Shown here piece by piece: positions 1 through 9,778 of a DNA stretch of 64,000 nucleotides. The notes below the pieces were generated by a model, which worked only from the letters and a program-made list of their open reading frames with translations, was not told the origin of the DNA and did not search any database. The translations under genes and the position numbers were made by a program. Origin of the DNA: Sphingomonas vulcanisoli (GTDB taxonomy: Bacteria; Pseudomonadota; Alphaproteobacteria; Sphingomonadales; Sphingomonadaceae). The stretch covers positions 372,001-436,000 of the forward strand of contig NZ_JAAOZC010000001.1 of the NCBI RefSeq assembly GCF_011761305.1, written 5' to 3'. How positions within the stretch are numbered: position 1 is the stretch's first letter; each line of letters starts with the position of its first letter.

Positions 1-566
1 TAATTGCCGGCGCCCAGAGCGACATTCAGCGAGCGCTCGCCGAGAACCGGCTTGTTGGGGATGATATTGATCGCGCCGCCGGTCGCGTTGCGTCCGTAGA
101 GCGTGCCTTGCGGCCCCTTGAGCACCTCGATCCGCTGGAGATCGAAGAAGGTGCCTGTCGTTGATGTCGGGCGTCCGAGGTAAACTCCGTCCAGGTTGAA
201 CGCGATCGCCGGATCGGAATACGCATTGTTGGTGTAATTGCCGACGCCGCGGATGAAGAAGGTCGTATTGGCGCCGCCGCCCTGCTGCACGGTGAGCGCC
301 GGTGCCACCGCGTTCAAGGTCGATGCGGTCATGACGCCCTTGCCCGTGAGCTCCGCGGGCGAGACGACATCGATCGCGATGGCGGCGTGCTGCGCACTTT
401 CGGTCCGGCGCTGGGCAGTGACGACGATATCGGCGAGCCCTTGCGTAGGCATCTCTGCCGCGGGCGCTACCGCTGCGGGCACGGGCGCCGCGGTCTGCCC
501 ATGAGCCATCGTGCCGACGGTGATTGCGAGCAATGCCGTAGATGTCTTCAGGAATGCAGAATGCAT
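1..566 (-). CDS. TonB-dependent receptor, N-terminal part (cut by window edge)
   Basis: Reading leftward from an ATG at 566 gives about 188 residues before the window ends, so only the signal peptide, the TonB-box region and most of the plug domain are present. The first 22 or so residues form a Sec signal peptide (MHSAFLKTST, then a hydrophobic run ending near AHGQ). A TonB-box-like DIVVTAQRR follows, then classic plug motifs: VQQGGGANTTFFIRGVG, LDGVYLGRP and RIEVLKGPQGTLYGRNATGG. In this family the protein is an outer-membrane barrel that takes up a scarce ligand using TonB energy. It lies about 110 bases downstream of a same-strand ring-cleavage cluster, so it may import that pathway's aromatic substrate; this is inference, since the barrel that would hint at the ligand is outside the window. 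Confidence 0.93.
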   Translation of the reverse strand, partial: MHSAFLKTSTALLAITVGTMAHGQTAAPVPAAVAPAAEMPTQGLADIVVTAQRRTESAQHAAIAIDVVSPAELTGKGVMTASTLNAVAPALTVQQGGGANTTFFIRGVGNYTNNAYSDPAIAFNLDGVYLGRPTSTTGTFFDLQRIEVLKGPQGTLYGRNATGGAINIIPNKPVLGERSLNVALGAGN

Positions 567-675
567 CGTAACCCCTCCTTGGCGGCCGCTTTTCCGGCGG
601 TCCATGACCGCTCTTCCACCACAGGCCGGATCATCAGAGAAGTTGTTTGTATTTATCGAAATGCATCGATCATTT

Positions 676-1203
676 TTATGATGATGGCGACGATTTGGTC
701 CGCCTTTGAGCAAAAATCGGCGGGCGCCGGATCGACGGCCAATAGGACATGCCGAGCGCCTTCCGCAGAATTGGGGGTGTGGTGACGATCCCAGCAAGAC
801 CGCCGTAAAGCGTCTTCACGATCAGCGCCGCAGGGGGCGAGAGCGCCACCGGCCCGAACGCCAACATCAGCAACGCTGCCAAACCGCCGAGCAAAGGCAT
901 CGCCACCATCGCGCAGCCCAGCACCCGCAAGAGCTGCGCCGCCCGCGTCGGCACCGGTCCCACGGGAACGACGGCGCCCTTGCTGATCCTTGCGAGCATG
1001 ATCAGCGACGGCACCAATCCGCCCAGGCAGGTGATGCCGAACGTCTGCGGCAGGAAATCGATGGCGAGCGCGGAGCCCCGCACCGGCGCCCAGCCGAACA
1101 CCAGGAAAAAGAAGCCGACGCTGACCAGCGCGTTGATGAAGAAGCTCAGGATCGTCTCGCGCCGCAGCAGCGCGTACAGATCCAGGACCTCGCCTCGGCT
1201 CAC
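676..1203 (-). CDS. small integral membrane protein of unknown function
   Basis: 175 residues starting at a GTG (1203) whose first bases overlap the stop codon of the hydrolase gene (GTGA overlap), the usual sign of translational coupling; a longer reading from 1236 would run further into the hydrolase gene. The protein has about four hydrophobic segments, beginning with ETILSFFINALVSVGFFFLV, then FGITCLGGLVPSLIMLA, a VLGCAMVAMPLLGGLAALLM stretch and a final LIVKTLYGGLAGIV. I do not recognise a family. Its place as the last gene of the monooxygenase/dioxygenase/hydrolase run suggests a role in transport of, or tolerance to, the pathway's substrate, but nothing in the sequence shows this. Confidence 0.7.
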   Translation of the reverse strand: MSRGEVLDLYALLRRETILSFFINALVSVGFFFLVFGWAPVRGSALAIDFLPQTFGITCLGGLVPSLIMLARISKGAVVPVGPVPTRAAQLLRVLGCAMVAMPLLGGLAALLMLAFGPVALSPPAALIVKTLYGGLAGIVTTPPILRKALGMSYWPSIRRPPIFAQRRTKSSPSS

Positions 1204-2357
1204 GCGGTGCGGCCGCCGAGCGTCTCGGCGAACCAATCGGAGATATATTCGCGGCCGAAGCTCATATTGTCGGCGCCGACATGCTCGACCCCGCCTTCGC
1301 GGGCGGTGAAGATCTTGAGCTCACGCCGGGGCGAATTGACCAGTTGATCGTAGCTGCGGTGCGCATAGTCGAGCCCGATCTGGCGGTCACTTTCGCCGTG
1401 CGTGACGAGAAACGGCACGGTGATCCGGTCCATGATGCCATCCAGCGTCATGCCCTTGGCCTTTTCGAGGAAATCCGCCTGGCTCTTGGCGCCGAACACC
1501 CACCAGACATGGCTCCAGTAATGCGGCACGGGATTCTCGCCCTCGCGCCGCATCCTTTTCTGCTGCACCTCGGCCCAGTCATGGTTGGCGCCCCACACCG
1601 CGCCGCTTGCAAAGCGCGGCTCAAATGCCACCGCGCGCGGCGCATAATGGCCGCCGAGCGAAAGGCCGGTCATGCCGATCGCCTTCGCGTGAACCTCGCC
1701 CTGCGTTTCCAGCCAGTCGACCCAGGCCGAGGCCCAGGCCTCGCTGTCCGGCCGTGCGGGCAACCCCTGCAGGCGCAGCGCCTCGCCCGTGCCGGGCTGA
1801 TCGACGCACAGGCACGAGATACCGCGCTTGGCGAGCGCATGCGGCAGCCAGGAGAAGAAGATCAGTTCCTTCGTGCTGTCCAGCCCATTGCAATAGACCA
1901 CCGCCGGGCGCGGCCCTTCGCCCGCCCCACGGGTCCACAGACCCGACAGCGTCTTGCCCTCGTAGGGAATCTCGACCCGCTCGACATTGTCCCCGGCAAA
2001 GGCCGTGCCGCGCGTGAAGGCGTCCAGCGCCTTGGCGTAGGTTTCCTCGCGGCCGGGATGGCCATGGCCCTGCATCCGCTCGGCCATCTGATAATAGAGC
2101 GCGGCGCGCTTCAGCTTGTCGCCCGCCGAGAACAACCGCCCCTTCGCCTTGTCCTCGGTGGCGAGCGCGGCAAGCTTGTCGGCCATCTTCGACCATTCGG
2201 CCATGAATGCTGCGGTGCCGCTGTCCTCACCGCGCGCCGCCGCGTCTCGGATCGGCGCGCACATGTCGATGATCTCGCCAATCTTCGCCCCGCTTTCGAG
2301 CGCAATCGAAACCGACAGGTTCCAGACGTAATTGGGAAAATATTCGAACAAGGCCAT
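1200..2357 (-). CDS. alpha/beta hydrolase, C-C or ester bond hydrolase of the FrsA / pseudooxynicotine-hydrolase type
   Basis: 385 residues from the ATG at 2357, five bases after the dioxygenase stop. An N-terminal helical region of about 130 residues precedes the hydrolase core, an arrangement I associate with the FrsA and 2,6-dihydroxypseudooxynicotine hydrolase family. The nucleophile elbow is GMTGLSLGGH (Ser233), the likely acid is Asp324 in GESDRQ, and the likely histidine is His359 in GVEHVGAD. Members of this group include enzymes that cut carbon-carbon bonds next to a carbonyl. Together with the adjacent FAD monooxygenase and extradiol dioxygenase it would supply the third step of a hydroxylate, cleave, hydrolyse pathway. 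Substrate unknown; a plain esterase is the main alternative. Confidence 0.82.
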   Translation of the reverse strand: MALFEYFPNYVWNLSVSIALESGAKIGEIIDMCAPIRDAAARGEDSGTAAFMAEWSKMADKLAALATEDKAKGRLFSAGDKLKRAALYYQMAERMQGHGHPGREETYAKALDAFTRGTAFAGDNVERVEIPYEGKTLSGLWTRGAGEGPRPAVVYCNGLDSTKELIFFSWLPHALAKRGISCLCVDQPGTGEALRLQGLPARPDSEAWASAWVDWLETQGEVHAKAIGMTGLSLGGHYAPRAVAFEPRFASGAVWGANHDWAEVQQKRMRREGENPVPHYWSHVWWVFGAKSQADFLEKAKGMTLDGIMDRITVPFLVTHGESDRQIGLDYAHRSYDQLVNSPRRELKIFTAREGGVEHVGADNMSFGREYISDWFAETLGGRTA

Positions 2358-2362
2358 GCGGT

Positions 2363-3265
2363 TTATACTCCCACCGGCTGAAACAGGCCGGTGTCCGCTT
2401 CCGGATGCGGCATCGTGTGGGGGCCGCCGACGCCGGTCTCCCACTGGTCCATCACCCCCGGCCCAGGTTGGTGAACCTTCGCCTCGTGCGCAGCGTCGTC
2501 GACCGCCTCCAATTCCGATGTATATTCGACCGCAAAACCGTTCGGTGTCGTGAAATAACTGAACGTGTTGTTCCCCGCGGTATGGCGGCCCGGACCCCAG
2601 CGGATGTCGGTGCCATGCTTCTTGAGCCGGGCGATGCCGCGCATCATGTCGTCTACCGTCATCATGTCATAGGCGACATGGTTGAGGCAGGGCGGCCCCG
2701 GCAGGACGGCGATGCGGTGATGCCATTCGTTGCAGCGCAGGAAGCTCATGAAGTCACCCAGCCAATCGGACACGCGGAAGCCCAGCACATCGACGAAGAA
2801 GGCGGTCATCGCCTTGTGATTGGGCGAATGCAGGACGATGTGGCTGATCTTCTGCGGTACGCCGTCCCAGCGCAGCATCGGCCGCGACGGGCCGCGCGCG
2901 ACATCGCTCGAAATTTCGAACGGTAAGCCGTCGGCGGAGAAGAAGCGGAAACCGTAGCCGCCGCCAAACGTCGTCAGCTCCTTGGGAGCGAACACGGTTG
3001 TGCAGCCCGCGGCCTCGACCCTGGCGAACAACGCATCGACGTCGGCGCGCGTGTCGGCCGCCAGCGCGATGATGTCGATGCGCTTTGCCTGCGAATGGCG
3101 CAGACGCACGACGTACAGCTCATCGCTGCCTTCAGCAGCGAAATGGTCCATGCCGTCCTGCGCGCCGACGTGCTTCAGGCCCCAGACGTCACGATAGAAA
3201 GCGCGCTCTGCGTCGATCTCGGGACAGCCATAACCTACATAGCGGATCTCGGTGACGCGACTCAT
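2363..3265 (-). CDS. extradiol ring-cleavage dioxygenase (vicinal oxygen chelate family)
   Basis: 300 residues made of two tandem VOC (glyoxalase-fold) modules, the layout of type I extradiol dioxygenases such as BphC. The catalytic C-terminal module carries the metal triad His142 (KISHIVLHS), His196 (CLNHVAYD) and Glu247 (GFAVEYTSE), with a WHHR pair near 182 where the family keeps its second-sphere histidine. These enzymes use Fe(II) (sometimes Mn) and O2 to open a catechol-type ring beside the two hydroxyls. Start is the ATG at 3265, preceded by AAGGAAG; a longer reading upstream overlaps the monooxygenase gene and is rejected. Eleven bases separate it from the monooxygenase upstream and five from the hydrolase downstream, so the three are almost certainly one operon. 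Confidence 0.9.
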   Translation of the reverse strand: MSRVTEIRYVGYGCPEIDAERAFYRDVWGLKHVGAQDGMDHFAAEGSDELYVVRLRHSQAKRIDIIALAADTRADVDALFARVEAAGCTTVFAPKELTTFGGGYGFRFFSADGLPFEISSDVARGPSRPMLRWDGVPQKISHIVLHSPNHKAMTAFFVDVLGFRVSDWLGDFMSFLRCNEWHHRIAVLPGPPCLNHVAYDMMTVDDMMRGIARLKKHGTDIRWGPGRHTAGNNTFSYFTTPNGFAVEYTSELEAVDDAAHEAKVHQPGPGVMDQWETGVGGPHTMPHPEADTGLFQPVGV

Positions 3266-3276
3266 CTTTGCTTCCT

Positions 3277-4386
3277 TCAGATCGGTGCCGCGGTGACGGC
3301 GAACATGTCGTGGGTGGCCTTGCCCTGCTCGACGCGCGGCCCCTTGCCGATCTGCCCCAGGCAGATGGCCAGGCTTTCGCGGACGATATAGGCGCAGCGA
3401 TCGAACCGGCGATCGCGGTAGGCCGCGAAGCCCGCCTCGGGCGTCTCGGCGCGCGCGAGTTCCTCGGCGAGGACAATCGCATCCTCGATCGCCATGCCGC
3501 CGCCCTGGCCCAGGTGCGGTGTCGTCGCATGGACGGCGTCGCCGAGCAGCGCCACCCGCCCTTTGTGCCACGGCCCCTCAACCAGCAGCCATTCGAGCGG
3601 CTTGTAGACCACGGCGTCATCATCGACGATCTGCGCGGCCAAGCCGGCGATCGCTGGCGGCATTCCCGCCAGCTTCTCCCGCATTGCCGCCGCCAGCCTC
3701 TCACGCGGATAGCGCGGATTACCGGGCTCGGGCGTCGTCAGATACATGTACATGAGGTCTTCGGCGAGAGGCACCAGCCCGACGCCGATCGGTCCCTCAT
3801 AAGCGTGCAGCCCGGTGACGTCGGCGGGGCGCGCGAAATTGTAGCGCCACACCGCCTGACCGGTGAATTCCGGCGCGGGCGTGTCGGGGAAGATCATGCC
3901 GCGAGTCTGGGAGTAAAGGCCGTCGGCGCCGACGACGATATCGTAGCGTCCGTTCGTTCCGTCCGAGAAGACAACGTCCACGCCCTCGCCATCGTCATCG
4001 AGACTCGTCACCGTCAGGCCCAAGCGGACGACGGCGCCGGCAGCGATCGTGCGATCGCCGAGCACCTTATGGAGCGCCCGCCGCCCGATGCCGACATTGG
4101 CCGGATACCCTTCGACCAGCGCGGGCGAGGCGATTTGCGCGACCTTCTGCCCGTTGGGCAGGAACACGCTTACATAGTCATAGCCGAAGCCCGCGCCGAC
4201 ATAATCGTCCAGCAGATCGAGCTCCTTCATCGCGCGCACGACGTTGGATTGCTGGATGATGCCGACGCCATAGACCGACCAGTCAGGATCGCGCTCGATC
4301 ACCTCGACAGCGATGCCTTCGCGGCGCAGTGCGATGGCGGCCGTAAGTCCGCCGATACCGCCCCCGATCACCAGAACACTGGTCAT
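3277..4386 (-). CDS. FAD-dependent aromatic monooxygenase (class A hydroxylase)
   Basis: 369 residues from the ATG at 4386. The N-terminal Rossmann signature is VLVIGGGIGGLTAA (dinucleotide-binding GGGIGG at residues 8-13), the DG motif is VVGADGLYSQTR, and the GD motif that binds the FAD ribityl is LLGDAVHATTPHLGQGGG. This is the p-hydroxybenzoate-hydroxylase / UbiH-like fold, whose members use NAD(P)H and O2 to hydroxylate an aromatic ring. As first gene of the cluster it probably makes the dihydroxylated ring that the neighbouring extradiol dioxygenase opens. A 122-base gap separates it from the LysR gene upstream and is the likely promoter/operator region for the catabolic genes. Confidence 0.88.
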   Translation of the reverse strand: MTSVLVIGGGIGGLTAAIALRREGIAVEVIERDPDWSVYGVGIIQQSNVVRAMKELDLLDDYVGAGFGYDYVSVFLPNGQKVAQIASPALVEGYPANVGIGRRALHKVLGDRTIAAGAVVRLGLTVTSLDDDGEGVDVVFSDGTNGRYDIVVGADGLYSQTRGMIFPDTPAPEFTGQAVWRYNFARPADVTGLHAYEGPIGVGLVPLAEDLMYMYLTTPEPGNPRYPRERLAAAMREKLAGMPPAIAGLAAQIVDDDAVVYKPLEWLLVEGPWHKGRVALLGDAVHATTPHLGQGGGMAIEDAIVLAEELARAETPEAGFAAYRDRRFDRCAYIVRESLAICLGQIGKGPRVEQGKATHDMFAVTAAPI

Positions 4387-4508
4387 CGCGCCGATCCGCC
4401 AACTGAAAACGTGCCCATGCCATCCCCTCGTCAGGCCCCTTCGGGGCTCCTCCATTCAGGGGATAGCTATCCTCGATAATCTGTAAACCTGAACGAATTT
4501 ATCGAAGA

Positions 4509-5426
4509 TCATTGATGTTTTTTATTGATCGCGCCCTGATCGCGCAGCCTCTCACGCAGCCAGATGAGGCCTGGATCGCCAGCGCGAGCGGGGTGATGCT
4601 GGACCATCTGGCGCATCGTCGGAAAATCGAAGGGGATCTCGGCGATTGCGATCGGGTGATGCGCTGCCATCACCAGCGCCAGCCTTTCGTGCATCAGCGC
4701 GAGCCGCGGCGTATGCATCAGCAACCACGGCACGACCGCGAACGAAGGCGCGACCATCTCGACCCGGACCTGTTTGCCCATCATGGCGAGTGCCCGATCG
4801 CTGAACACCGGCGTGCGGTGATAGCCGATCGCAACGGTGACATGACCTGCCGCGAAAAACGCCGCCTCATCGATCGGCCCCGCGAACAGTGGATTTCCCC
4901 GCCATCCGACAATGACATGACGCTCGTCGAACAGATGCTCGGCGGGCAGGCTCCGATCGATATAACCTTCCGGGGTGATCAGCAGATCGATGGCGCCTTG
5001 TTCGAGCTGCGCGAAACTCTGATCTTCGCTGATCAGCAATTCGAGGCGCACGGTCGGCGCTTCCCGCGCCAGATCGCGCGACAGGGGAGCAAGAACCGCG
5101 GTCGAGATGTAATCGGATGAACAGAGCCGGAAGGTGCGCTGCGATGTCGCCGGATCGAACCGCGTCGACGTCGCGATCAGGCTCTCTATCGCGCGCAGGC
5201 TTTCGAGTACCTGCGGCAGGAGACTTTCCGCATAAGCGGTTGGCAGCATCCGCTTGCCGTGCGCGACGAGGATATCGTCGCCGAAATAGTCGCGCAGCCG
5301 CTTCAACGCCGAACTGAGCGCGGGCTGGCTGAGGTTGAGCTCCTCCGCCGAACGCGATACGCTGCGCGTGCGCATCAAGGTCTCGAACACGCCAAGCAGA
5401 TTGAGATCGAGACCTTTGAACCGCAT
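4509..5426 (-). CDS. LysR-family transcriptional regulator (NodD/NahR-like)
   Basis: 305 residues. The N-terminal winged helix reads LDLNLLGVFETLMRTRSVSR followed by LSQPALSSALKRLRDYFGD, the LysR DNA-binding signature, and the remainder is a periplasmic-binding-protein-like effector domain. The opening MRFKGLDLNLL and the YISTAVLAPL region resemble the NodD/NahR/PcpR branch that senses aromatic inducers. It lies on the same strand and immediately upstream of the monooxygenase, dioxygenase and hydrolase genes, so it is the obvious candidate regulator of that cluster. Unusually for LysR systems the regulator is co-oriented rather than divergent, so read-through from its own promoter could also feed the operon. 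Confidence 0.92.
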   Translation of the reverse strand: MRFKGLDLNLLGVFETLMRTRSVSRSAEELNLSQPALSSALKRLRDYFGDDILVAHGKRMLPTAYAESLLPQVLESLRAIESLIATSTRFDPATSQRTFRLCSSDYISTAVLAPLSRDLAREAPTVRLELLISEDQSFAQLEQGAIDLLITPEGYIDRSLPAEHLFDERHVIVGWRGNPLFAGPIDEAAFFAAGHVTVAIGYHRTPVFSDRALAMMGKQVRVEMVAPSFAVVPWLLMHTPRLALMHERLALVMAAHHPIAIAEIPFDFPTMRQMVQHHPARAGDPGLIWLRERLRDQGAINKKHQ

Positions 5427-5861
5427 CGTTCCGTCCTTTAGGGACGCATAGCGATTTTTGAGAGATGCCTGAATGGCCTGGCAAGTTGGGTCATGAAATA
5501 AACGTCATCCGCGCTCGCTATCAAATACACCCCGCCGCCGCGATATCGATATGACAACACCCATTTCACACATAGCCTTAAAGGACGAAGCTCATTCTGC
5601 CGAGCAGGCAAGCCGGCTATGGTGTGGGCCGCGAGAGTGGCTTTATCAATTAAGTGCGGGTGCCACTTTCCGCCGCTTCACGATAAAAGGCTTCGTACCC
5701 CTTTTGCGCGCGACGTACGAACGTAACCGCTACACTGACGGCCTTTACGATTACCGGCGGATTAGCGGACAAGTAGGGATGCTTCGCGCATTCAAACGAC
5801 TGCTTTCGAGAAACGTAAATACAAGCTCGAACGGCTGCGATTGGGTCGTTAGCGGTCGCGC
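5427..5861. other. 435-base gap with no convincing gene
   Basis: This interval is clearly richer in A+T than its neighbours. It must hold the promoter of the LysR gene near its left end. A 104-residue reading frame on the plus strand (5551-5865) crosses most of it, but it has no recognisable motif, no good ribosome binding site, an odd amino-acid composition, and ends inside the stop region of the opposing PEPxxWAM gene, so I do not call it. No hairpin with a T-run, tRNA or repeat was seen. Confidence 0.5.
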
Positions 5862-6476
5862 CTAGATGAAGCTAAGTCCGGGGCTTCTCTTCCGCAGCGT
5901 GAAACCAATGGCGCCAAAGCCCATCAGCATCATTGCCCAGGTCGCAGGTTCAGGCACCGAAGCGGCTCCACCAGCAACGGCGGCGCTTCCGACATTGAGG
6001 GTGATCGTATCCGATGGGGTCGAATAATTGAAAGTACCCTCTGTCAGCCCGAGAGAGGCGATCGAGCCAGAGAAAGTCGAACTTCCGGACAAAGCGGCCC
6101 CGGAGACATAGCTGGATGAAAGCGCAAATCGCTTAACGCTACCCAATAGACCGAAGAAATCGCCTGAAAATGAAATTGCATTGGCACTCACATTGAGGTT
6201 GCCGAAACTCCTTGAGCCGCCGGTTAAACCACCGTATAGATTGTACAAGCTTGTGAAGCCTAAATAGATTGTTGCCGAACGTGTTTGAAATACACCAGCT
6301 TGGACTATAGAGCTGCTACCCAGGTTCGTGGAGCCGGTCAGATCAAGCGAGCCAGACTCTGACATGATGACGGTGCCGTTGCTCTCAACAATGTTGATAG
6401 TGACAGCCGACAACGCTGCCGAGGCGTCAAAAAAGACTGCGACCGCCGCTGCGGCTACCTGAATTGCTCGGCTCAT
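5862..6476 (-). CDS. secreted PEPxxWAM-motif protein (PEP-CTERM-like)
   Basis: 204 residues. It has an N-terminal signal peptide (MSRAIQVAAAAVAVFFDASA) and a C-terminal sorting tag VPEPATWAMMLMGFGAIGF followed by TLRKR, i.e. the PEPxxWAM motif, a membrane segment and a basic tail. This is the sphingomonad version of PEP-CTERM, recognised by an exosortase/archaeosortase-like transpeptidase and linked to envelope or matrix proteins. The middle is Ser/Gly/Thr-rich with beta-like repeats (SLDLTGSTNLGSSS, AALSGSSTFSGS). I chose the ATG at 6476 because GTGGGGGT sits a normal distance upstream; ATGs at 6482 and 6506 are possible. Base composition is less G+C-rich than flanking genes, which hints at transfer or relaxed constraint. 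Specific function unknown. Confidence 0.83.
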   Translation of the reverse strand: MSRAIQVAAAAVAVFFDASAALSAVTINIVESNGTVIMSESGSLDLTGSTNLGSSSIVQAGVFQTRSATIYLGFTSLYNLYGGLTGGSRSFGNLNVSANAISFSGDFFGLLGSVKRFALSSSYVSGAALSGSSTFSGSIASLGLTEGTFNYSTPSDTITLNVGSAAVAGGAASVPEPATWAMMLMGFGAIGFTLRKRSPGLSFI

Positions 6477-6874
6477 ACGCATACCCCCACTTGTAGCCGA
6501 AGCCACGCTATCGATTTTCAGGATAGGATCCGAAAGCGCCCATCGGCGAGGCGGTAGTCAGTAAACCTATTTAAGGTGGCCACAATGACGATTCCTTACA
6601 ACGAACGCGGCGCTCATTTGTCGACCCCGCCAGTCGCTGGGCCGGTTGTTGTCTCACCGCTTTCAGGTGACCCATCCCCACCGCCCGCCAATTGTGTTGC
6701 CGCTCTTGTAGCCGCCCTCTTCCATCGGCCGAAACGGGACGAACGCCCGCTTTGCGGCAAGGCGAATATAGGGGTGAAGGTCGGCTGTTGGGTCGATGGT
6801 CGCCATCCCCGCCTAGTCCAATCGCGCTCCGAGAGCGGGTTTGCGAGCGGCGTGCTTCGCGCATAACAGGCGTC
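6477..6874. other. 398-base intergenic region, no supported gene
   Basis: Holds the upstream sequence of the minus-strand PEPxxWAM gene and of the plus-strand aminotransferase. Small frames here (for example 6576-6866 on plus) show no motif or ribosome binding site and run into the aminotransferase. No hairpin, tRNA or repeat stands out; a divergent promoter pair is expected but no convincing -35/-10 boxes were identified. Confidence 0.5.
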
Positions 6875-8016
6875 ATGCCCGTAGAGATCGAACAGTTCCA
6901 TGCCATCGCCATCAGCCGGATCGCGCATGCGATGAAGGCCGAAGGCGCGAGTATCATCCATATGGAGTTCGGCCAGCCCTCCACCGGCGCGCCGGCGGCG
7001 GCGATCGCGGCGGCGCATCATGTCCTCGACAGTGATGGCATGGGCTATTGGGAGAGCATGCCGCTCAAGCAGCGGATCGCGGCGCTGTATGGCGAGGCTT
7101 ATGGCGTCGACGTCGATCCTGAGCGGATCATCCTCACCTGCGGCGCTTCTCCGGCGTTCGTATTGGCGCTATCCTGCCTGTTCGCGCCCGGCGCGCGCGT
7201 GGCGCTGGCGCGGCCCGGCTATGTCGCATACCGCAACACATTGAAGGCGCTGCATCTGGAGCCGATCGAGCTGGCGTGCGGCGATGCCGAGCGGTTCCAG
7301 ATCAGCGCCGCGCAGATTGCCGCGCTGGAGCCCGCGCCCGATGGCGTGATCCTCGCCAGCCCCGCCAATCCCACCGGCACGATCATCGCGCCCGAAGAGC
7401 TGGCCGCGATCGCCGAGGTCTGCGGGCGGCGCGGGATCGCGGTGATCTCGGACGAGATTTATCACGGACTGACCTACACTGGCCCCGCGCAATCGATGCT
7501 TCAGCATTTGGGCGATGCGCTGATCGTCAACAGCTTCTCCAAATATTACAGCATGGCGGGCTGGCGACTGGGTTGGCTGGTGGTGCCGGAAGCGCTGATC
7601 GGCGCGGCGCGGGCGCGGATGGGCAATCTGTTCCTGACGCCGCCATCGCTGGCGCAACATGCCGGGCTGATCGCGATGGACGAGCGGGCGGAGCTAGAGG
7701 GACACATCGAGACCTATCGCCGCAACCGCGCGCTGCTGCTGGAGGCGCTGCCCGCGCTCGGTCTGCGCCGCATCGCGCCGCCCGATGGCGCTTTCTATAT
7801 CTATGCCGACATCGGCCATCTTACCGACGACAGTCTCGCTTTCTGCGGCGCCCTGCTGCGCGACACGGGCGTCGCCACCGCGCCGGGTGTGGACTTCGAT
7901 CCGGTAGAGGGGCGGCGCTTCATGCGGTTCAGCTTCGCGGTTTCGACGCCGCTGGTGGAGGAAGCGATCCGGCGGATGACGCCATGGTTTGCCGTGCTCA
8001 ACAAGGAGGCCGCCGC

Positions 8017-8020
<4 letters not shown>
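6875..8020 (+). CDS. PLP-dependent class I/II aminotransferase
   Basis: 381 residues. Family signatures of fold-type I aspartate-aminotransferase-like enzymes are present: [15 protein letters not shown] near the start, [22 protein letters not shown], and [16 protein letters not shown] with Lys223 as the Schiff-base lysine; the C-terminal arginine region is MRFSFAVST. These enzymes move an amino group between an amino acid and a 2-oxo acid; substrate preference cannot be read here. I start at the ATG at 6875 ([18 protein letters not shown]), preceded by ACAGG, instead of the much longer upstream reading, whose first 61 residues look non-coding. The gene ends in a GTGA overlap with fumC, so the two are translationally coupled although functionally unrelated. 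Confidence 0.9.
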
Positions 8021-9414
<1,394 letters not shown>

Positions 9415-9417
9415 CAC

Positions 9418-9503
9418 CGTTCGCCCTGAGCTTGTCGAAGGGCCGTACTTCTTCATCCACCTTTACAAGAAGGACGACCGTTCGACAGGCTTAGGGCGAA
9501 CGG
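9418..9503. repeat. intergenic inverted repeat after fumC
   Basis: Two arms, CCGTTCGCCCTGAGCTTGTC at 9418 onward and its near-complement TTCGACAGGCTTAGGGCGAA starting at 9481, are separated by about 40 bases. The arms match through roughly 20 positions with a few mismatches. Repeats with this core are familiar to me from sphingomonad intergenic regions. It begins 3 bases after the fumC stop, so it may also act in termination or mRNA stabilisation. Confidence 0.75.
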
Positions 9504-9580
9504 ATCAAATCATTCGTTCGGTTGCGGAACCGAAACGGCGGGCGAACGTCCTGCTTTCAGAACTTTTTGGGAGGCAAAAA

Positions 9581-9778
9581 ATGATCGGTAAGTTGATCGG
9601 CGCGCTGGTAGGCGCGGAAGTCGAGCGCAAGCGCCAGCAGAGCGGGCTCAAGGGCGCGATCATCGGCGCGATGGCGGTCGGCGTGATGCGCCGGATGGGG
9701 CCGATCGGCCTTGTTCTGGGCGGCGCCTATGTAGCGAAGAAGGCTTTTGACCGCAACAAGGAAACCGCTGCGGCCTAG
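9581..9778 (+). CDS. small Gly/Ala-rich hypothetical protein
   Basis: 65 residues beginning MIGKLIGALVGAEVERKR, with TTGGGAGG properly spaced before the ATG; I reject the longer upstream reading that would run back through the inverted repeat into fumC. Composition is Gly/Ala-rich with two hydrophobic stretches (GAIIGAMAVGVMRRMGPIG, LVLGGAYVAKKAF), suggesting a membrane-associated or glycine-zipper-type peptide. I cannot assign a function. Its last four bases overlap the end of an opposing 33-residue gene. Confidence 0.65.
   Translation: MIGKLIGALVGAEVERKRQQSGLKGAIIGAMAVGVMRRMGPIGLVLGGAYVAKKAFDRNKETAAA

Noticed and set aside
3268-4479. 403-residue plus-strand frame opposite the FAD monooxygenase
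   Set aside because: The minus-strand protein has three clear flavoprotein motifs; the plus-strand frame is a shadow.
5551-5865. 104-residue plus-strand frame in the A+T-richer gap
   Set aside because: No ribosome binding site, no motif, and it ends in the stop region of an opposing supported gene. Kept only as a note.
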